In this document: piece by piece, positions 60,241 through 64,000 of the stretch | Layout: the number at the start of each line of letters is the position of its first letter | Position numbering within the stretch: position 1 is the stretch's first letter | From: Symsagittifera roscoffensis | Taxonomy: Eukaryota; Xenacoelomorpha; Acoela; Convolutidae | Assembly: GCF_963678635.1 (NCBI RefSeq) | Contig: NC_087064.1 | Location: 41,571,165-41,635,164, forward strand | Reading direction: 5' to 3' | DNA: 64,000 bases | The notes under the pieces: generated by a model | Database searches by the model: none | The model's input: the letters and a program-made list of their open reading frames with translations, nothing else | Told to the model about the DNA's origin: nothing | Program-made: the position numbers and the translations under genes

Positions 60241-61731
60241 GAAGCGGGTTTCGCGAAATCGCGACAACGGGTGCCAACTGCCATACAAGGATTCTTTCAA
60301 TACCGTGAACATCTTTCTACCTACGACGGAGTTATCCTTTATAAAGATCGTGTGGTAATACCGCCATCGCTTCGGCAGAAAGCACTCGCCGTCTTGCATT
60401 CCGCGCACCAAGGTGTTTCCCAGATGATATCAACAGCTGAGTCCTCCGTCTTCTGGCCTGGAATGGTTCCGGCAATTACAGCGTGGAGAGAGAGATGCGC
60501 CACGTGCAATAGAAATGCGCCATCCCAACCGAGCCAACCGCCAACGCCACCCTTCCAACCGCTGTACCCCTTTCAATGTGTAGTCGCGGATTACTTCCGA
60601 TACGGTGGGCAACGTTACCTTGTAGTCGTAGACCGATACAGTAATTGGCCTGTGGTAGAGCGTTCCAACGATGGTTCTAAAGGATTAATTACTTGTTTGA
60701 GGCAGCTTTTTGTGACATTCGGTATAAGCGACGAGCTGTCGTCAGACGGAGGAACGGAATTCATGTCACATGAAACTCAAACATTCCTCAAAATTGGGGC
60801 GTTTCGCACCGCGTTTCGTCCGTGGCTTTCCCGCACAGCAACTCGCGTGCAGAAATTGGCGTGAAAACTATTAAACGACTCATAGCTGATAATACCGATA
60901 GGAACGGATGCCTGGACACCGACAACTTCCATCGAGCAATGCTTCAGTATCGCAATACGCCAGATCGAACCACGCAGTTATCTCCCTCGATGTGCGTTTT
61001 TGGCAGGCCAATTCGGGATTTCCTTCCCATTCACCCTGGTAAGTACCAACCACACAGAAACCTTGGCTGCCCGTGAAGATGCCCTTCGTATCCGCCATGC
61101 ACGGATTTCAGAACGACTTGAAGAACACACCCGTCATCTGCCACCGCTACGGGTAGGCAATAATGTCCGGATACAAAACCAAACCGGTCCAAATCCGACC
61201 AAATGGGATCAGACAGGTATTGTTATTGAGGTACGTCAGTTCGACCAGTACATAGTTAGAGTGGATGTTTCAGGTCGTGTAACTCTGCGAAATAGGAAAT
61301 TTCTGCGTAAGTTCCTTCCAGTTGTTCACAGAGACCACAGAGGCCTAAGTGAGCACCCTCGACCAACCGATGTCAGTTTGGCACAGGTGCCGCAGGTAAA
61401 GCCTTTGACAACTTTGGTCAAACCATCATCAGTGGTTCACCTGAGTATACAGAAGAATCCGTTGGACATCTGCGAGCCGTCACTGCAACCTGATCAGCCA
61501 GATCTCTTCGAACAACAAAACCCAACGGCAGGTGTTTTGCCTTTGGAGCATGTGAGTCAGACAGAGTCGTCGGACGCAACCACTACACTGTTGTCCTCAC
61601 AAGGTAAGGTTCCCCGTGCTCTCAAGTGCCTGGAGCCTCACAATAAACCGGGACTGGTTGAGGAAGTGATTGAAAACAGCACAGGTAATCGGACAACTCG
61701 TCGTCAGTTGAGGACGCCGGAGCGTTGTTAG
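60241..61731 (+). pseudogene. pol: Integrase region of pol
   Basis: A frameshift near 60,240 leads into integrase. The HHCC zinc-binding part is HSAHQG...RCATC, preceded by LYKDRVVIPPSLRQ. The catalytic core has D in VVADYF, D in ELSSDGGTEF and E in [13 protein letters not shown], the last reached only after a further frameshift near 60,815. A third frameshift near 61,055 leads to the C-terminal DNA-binding region (NNVRIQNQTGPNPTKWDQTG, GRVTLRNRKFLRK) and a long polar tail ending at a TAG at 61,729-61,731. Integrase would join the cDNA to host DNA. Confidence 0.88.
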
Positions 61732-61847
61732 ACGACATGCTTATCCACGAGTGCTTTTGAGTATCTGCAATGAAGTAAGAACAGGAGAACTATTCGAAAC
61801 ATTGCAGTTGAACTATTCAGCCCTTTACGAAATGACTTGAGGGGGCA

Positions 61848-61953
61848 TAATGGACTATGTTCTGATTGTGTTTATAATAGTTTCCTATTTCAGATAACAT
61901 TGTTTTAATCGATTGTTTTAATTGAATATTGGAACAAAGACTGTTGTCATTTA
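61848..61953 (+). repeat. 3' LTR (106 bp)
   Basis: One base different from the 5' LTR. It directly follows a purine-rich priming tract and is followed by the target copy ATATT. Confidence 0.9.
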
Positions 61954-62930
61954 ATATTCAAGGTATTTTCACGAACTGTCAGATCTATTTTAACGCTACA
62001 TCCAGTAATGGTTTTTTAGTAGCTTCCATTGTTACTCTTTCGCCATCATTTGCGTCTTTTTTGTTTATCGTCTGCCATAGGTTGCTGAGGGATTCCTAGT
62101 GCCTTTTCATTGTTTCCTCTCTGTTTTAGCATTCAAGAAGTTCTGCATGGACATTTTTAGAGATGATCTTTTTTTACAATTATAGCCAACTCATTTCCCA
62201 GCCTACCCTTGCTGCCTCATTTTGGTGATCGCTTCAGCAATTTTTGATTTTATTGTTCTGACTTAAGCAGAAAATGACGATATATTTATGCTCGGGGTGG
62301 TTTTTTCCCCGAACAAACTTCGAATTTTAACTAGCAATTTTTGATGATTCTTTATAAACTTGAAAGTTTTTGTTGTCCTGAGCTCGAATTTATAGCGATG
62401 TTCTACTTCTGAGTAATTTTCGCAAAGTTATTGGGGTTTAAATTTTGCCTACTCGGGACAATTAACGCGCGATGATTTTAATGCTATTAACGCATAAGCG
62501 AAGATATAATCCCTGTTAAAACTCGTTCCAAATTGAATTGAGGCATGCCATTCCTTCTATTTAATACTATTTTACCTACAAATTGTGTCATTTTTTTTCT
62601 TTACGCAGCAAGTGGGAATTGGTTTGCGAAAAAAATCACAAAAAAACTGCTTTGATTTTGTTTCATTTTTTAGAAATCTTCATCATTTTTATGCGAACGC
62701 CAATCTATAGACTTCAAAGGCAGTCAGAACAATGAGGGTTGTGCAGTAATGCGAGCAGTCTGTTAATGATTCGATTTGGCCTATAACGTCGTTTAATTGA
62801 GAATTAATGAAATTTTTCAGGAAAATCCTTTAAAGTTGTTCAGGTTCAAGTTTACTTTTTCGCGGTTTAGCTTTCGGTTTTTGTAAGTTCAATTCCTTTT
62901 TTTTATCGAGTTGAAGGAAAACTCCCATAT
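61954..62930. repeat. Family H unit continued after the LTR element
   Basis: This resumes the H landmark order exactly where it stopped at 56,884: 'ggtattttcacgaactgtcag', 'ctgaggaattc'-like, 'gttgtcctgagctcg', 'acaattaacgcgcga', 'gcagcaagtggg' and 'ggcagtcagaacaatgag'. It ends near 62,930, before the LINE fragment. It is non-coding. Confidence 0.85.
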
Positions 62931-62979
62931 CTAACAGTTCAGCTCAGTCGTCTTTTCCATCTCGTATGAGGTATTGGCG

Positions 62980-63549
62980 TCACCCATGTAGGACCGCCTG
63001 CCACTGGTTTCGATCGCTGGCAATGGTTTCCAGGTAATATTTACAGATCGCATCAAAGACGCGGCGGGAGAAGTTGAGCGGTTTCATTAGTTCATCTGTT
63101 TTTTTCTTCATGATCCTTTCGTTTGAAAGTTTTACCCCACCTGGCGGTCTTTTCCAGGATCGATCTGGTTTGGCCATGAATAGGATCTTGGGGTATCGAC
63201 AGGAATCGACGCGAAGAACATACCCGAGGTATGTCTTCTGTCTGCGCCAGATGGTTTCCGAAAACGTCTCTACTTGATCACTCTTTCGCAGGACCTTGAT
63301 GTCGGATACCTGGTGTTGCCACCTGGTTTTTGTGACTATACGAAGGCATTTCATATAGAGTACGTCGAGTCTATGAATATCGGCTCGGATTATGTTCCAA
63401 GTTTCACAGGCGTGTGAAGCAATTGTGAAGACACTGGCCTTCAGAATACGGATCAAGATCTTTGTTTTGATATTTGATTTCCACAACTGAGATAACTGGC
63501 TGAAAGCGGCCCAGGCGAGATTTAAGCGCTTGGTTACTGTTGAAGCCTA
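62980..63549 (-). pseudogene. LINE reverse transcriptase, C-terminal part only
   Basis: About 190 codons are open on the minus strand. They match the region after the catalytic domain in LINE-type (RTE/CR1/Jockey-like) reverse transcriptases: ILKASVFTIASHACETWN, RLDVLYMKCLRIV, then VSDIKVLRKSDQ, SETIWRRQKTYLGYVLR.D, PGGVKLSNERI, and the terminal ASDRNQWQAVLHG. In intact elements the catalytic YADD lies well upstream. It is missing here, and the frame opens just after a TAG within TTTTTTAG. The fragment is 5'-truncated, the usual outcome of target-primed reverse transcription. No internal stop has built up, so it may be fairly recent, or an exon preceded by an intron whose acceptor is TTTTTTAG. 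Confidence 0.75.
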
Positions 63550-63743
63550 AAAAAGACATCTCAGCTTTCTACTTGAACTAAATCTACGATTGAACTGATT
63601 TACTTATTTAAAACCGCATTTAACAAAAATCAATTGACTTCTATCTATAACTCATGAAATAATTTACACTCTTTGCAAATCACTAGTTTTATTCAGTCGG
63701 ATTGGTGATTTTTCGTTTCCCAACTTTTGCTGCACAACGTTTT

Positions 63744-63759
63744 TGGTGTAACGCGACTC
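63744..63759 (+). promoter_or_regulatory. Possible primer-binding site of an LTR element
   Basis: TGGTGTAACGCGACTC begins with TGG, complementary to the CCA end of a tRNA, and lies 42 bases before the ATG of the ORF at the window's end. This is the arrangement expected after a 5' LTR. The LTR itself cannot be confirmed without its 3' partner. Confidence 0.3.
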
Positions 63760-63800
63760 ACAAACGAACCAAAGATTAGAAACAAAGAGGAAAGTTAAAA

Positions 63801-64000
63801 ATGTCATCACCTGCTAGTGACATGAGCAACGTGACGCTCACTCTTCCTGCTTTGAAGCGATCAAGAAGTGCTAACCTCGGTGTCATTACCCGATCGGAAA
63901 ATGCCGTCTCAGCAATCTTCAACAAAGAGGCATCTGCTCTAACCTACAAGGAAATTGGAACTCTCAAGGCCAATCTCACGATGTGCGAACGAAAGAAAAA
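63801..64000 (+). CDS. N-terminal part of an unidentified ORF, possibly gag of an LTR element (runs off window)
   Basis: From the ATG the frame is open for the remaining 66 codons. It starts MSSPASDMSNVTLTLPALKR, continues SRSANLGVITRSENAVSAIF and a charged stretch with EIGTLKANLTMCERKK, and has no stop before the edge. Codon use is richer in GC than the surroundings. The basic segment followed by a predicted helix, and a possible primer-binding site just upstream, fit the start of a gag polyprotein of a BEL/Pao- or gypsy-type element. The similarity is only general, and a host gene is not excluded. Confidence 0.45.
   Translation, partial: MSSPASDMSNVTLTLPALKRSRSANLGVITRSENAVSAIFNKEASALTYKEIGTLKANLTMCERKK

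Larger units (their letters stand above)
56885..61953 (+). mobile_element. Ty3/gypsy LTR retrotransposon, complete in structure but broken in coding
   Basis: A 5,069-bp element with two 106-bp LTRs that differ at one base, a 5-bp target duplication ATATT on both sides (56,880-56,884 and 61,954-61,958), and gag, protease, reverse transcriptase, RNase H and integrase in that order. Removing the element and one ATATT restores a family H unit of exactly the length of its paralogs, which fixes the boundaries. A purine-rich tract (TTGAGGGGGCATAA) lies directly before the 3' LTR. The coding region has about six frameshifts and three in-frame stops, so it cannot make its own proteins. The gene order puts it in Ty3/gypsy rather than copia. 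There is no chromodomain or envelope gene. Confidence 0.95.

Overview
The window is AT-rich nuclear DNA from an animal, most likely an invertebrate. Three things show this. It has a metazoan-type translation elongation factor 1-alpha gene with the animal/fungal insertion and a lysine-rich tail ending [11 protein letters not shown]. It has an SR splicing-factor gene (SRSF2-like) whose three coding exons are split by two kilobase-scale GT-AG introns. The rest is packed with animal-type transposable elements: Ty3/gypsy, LINE-like, hAT-like and Mutator-like. I cannot name the phylum. The Ty3/gypsy element resembles, from memory, elements common in cnidarian and other marine invertebrate genomes, but that is weak evidence.

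Layout: (A) 1-9,655 is an array of a ~1.3 kb repeat, two copies of which carry a ~2 kb extra block, followed by a small 179-bp duplication. (B) 10,130-21,345 holds six head-to-tail copies of a ~1.83-1.88 kb unit, the last four almost identical. (C) 21,350-28,220 has ~1.72 kb units that contain decayed gag-like coding sequence on the minus strand. (D) 28,220-34,900 has no clear gene; it has interspersed repeats, a diverged ~170-bp repeat family, and a foldback (palindromic) element at 31,244-32,216 into which a small hAT remnant has inserted. (E) 35,164-36,591 (minus) is the intact single-exon EF-1alpha gene, with a TATA box. (F) 37,666-46,111 (minus) is the SRSF2-like gene. Its introns hold two decayed copies of one reverse-transcriptase element, a Mutator-like MITE inside one of them, and a hAT-like MITE inside another repeat. 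(G) 47,380-62,930 is a third array of ~1.8 kb units, split by a 5,069-bp Ty3/gypsy element (56,885-61,953). (H) 62,980-63,549 (minus) is the C-terminal part of a LINE reverse transcriptase, and at 63,801 a plus-strand ORF begins that runs off the window, possibly the gag of another LTR element.

Only EF-1alpha and the SRSF2-like gene look like working host genes. They lie 1.07 kb apart on the same strand. Everything else is repeat or transposon-derived. The most informative structures are nested insertions whose empty sites can be read from paralogous copies in the same window, and an LTR element with near-identical LTRs but a coding region broken many times.
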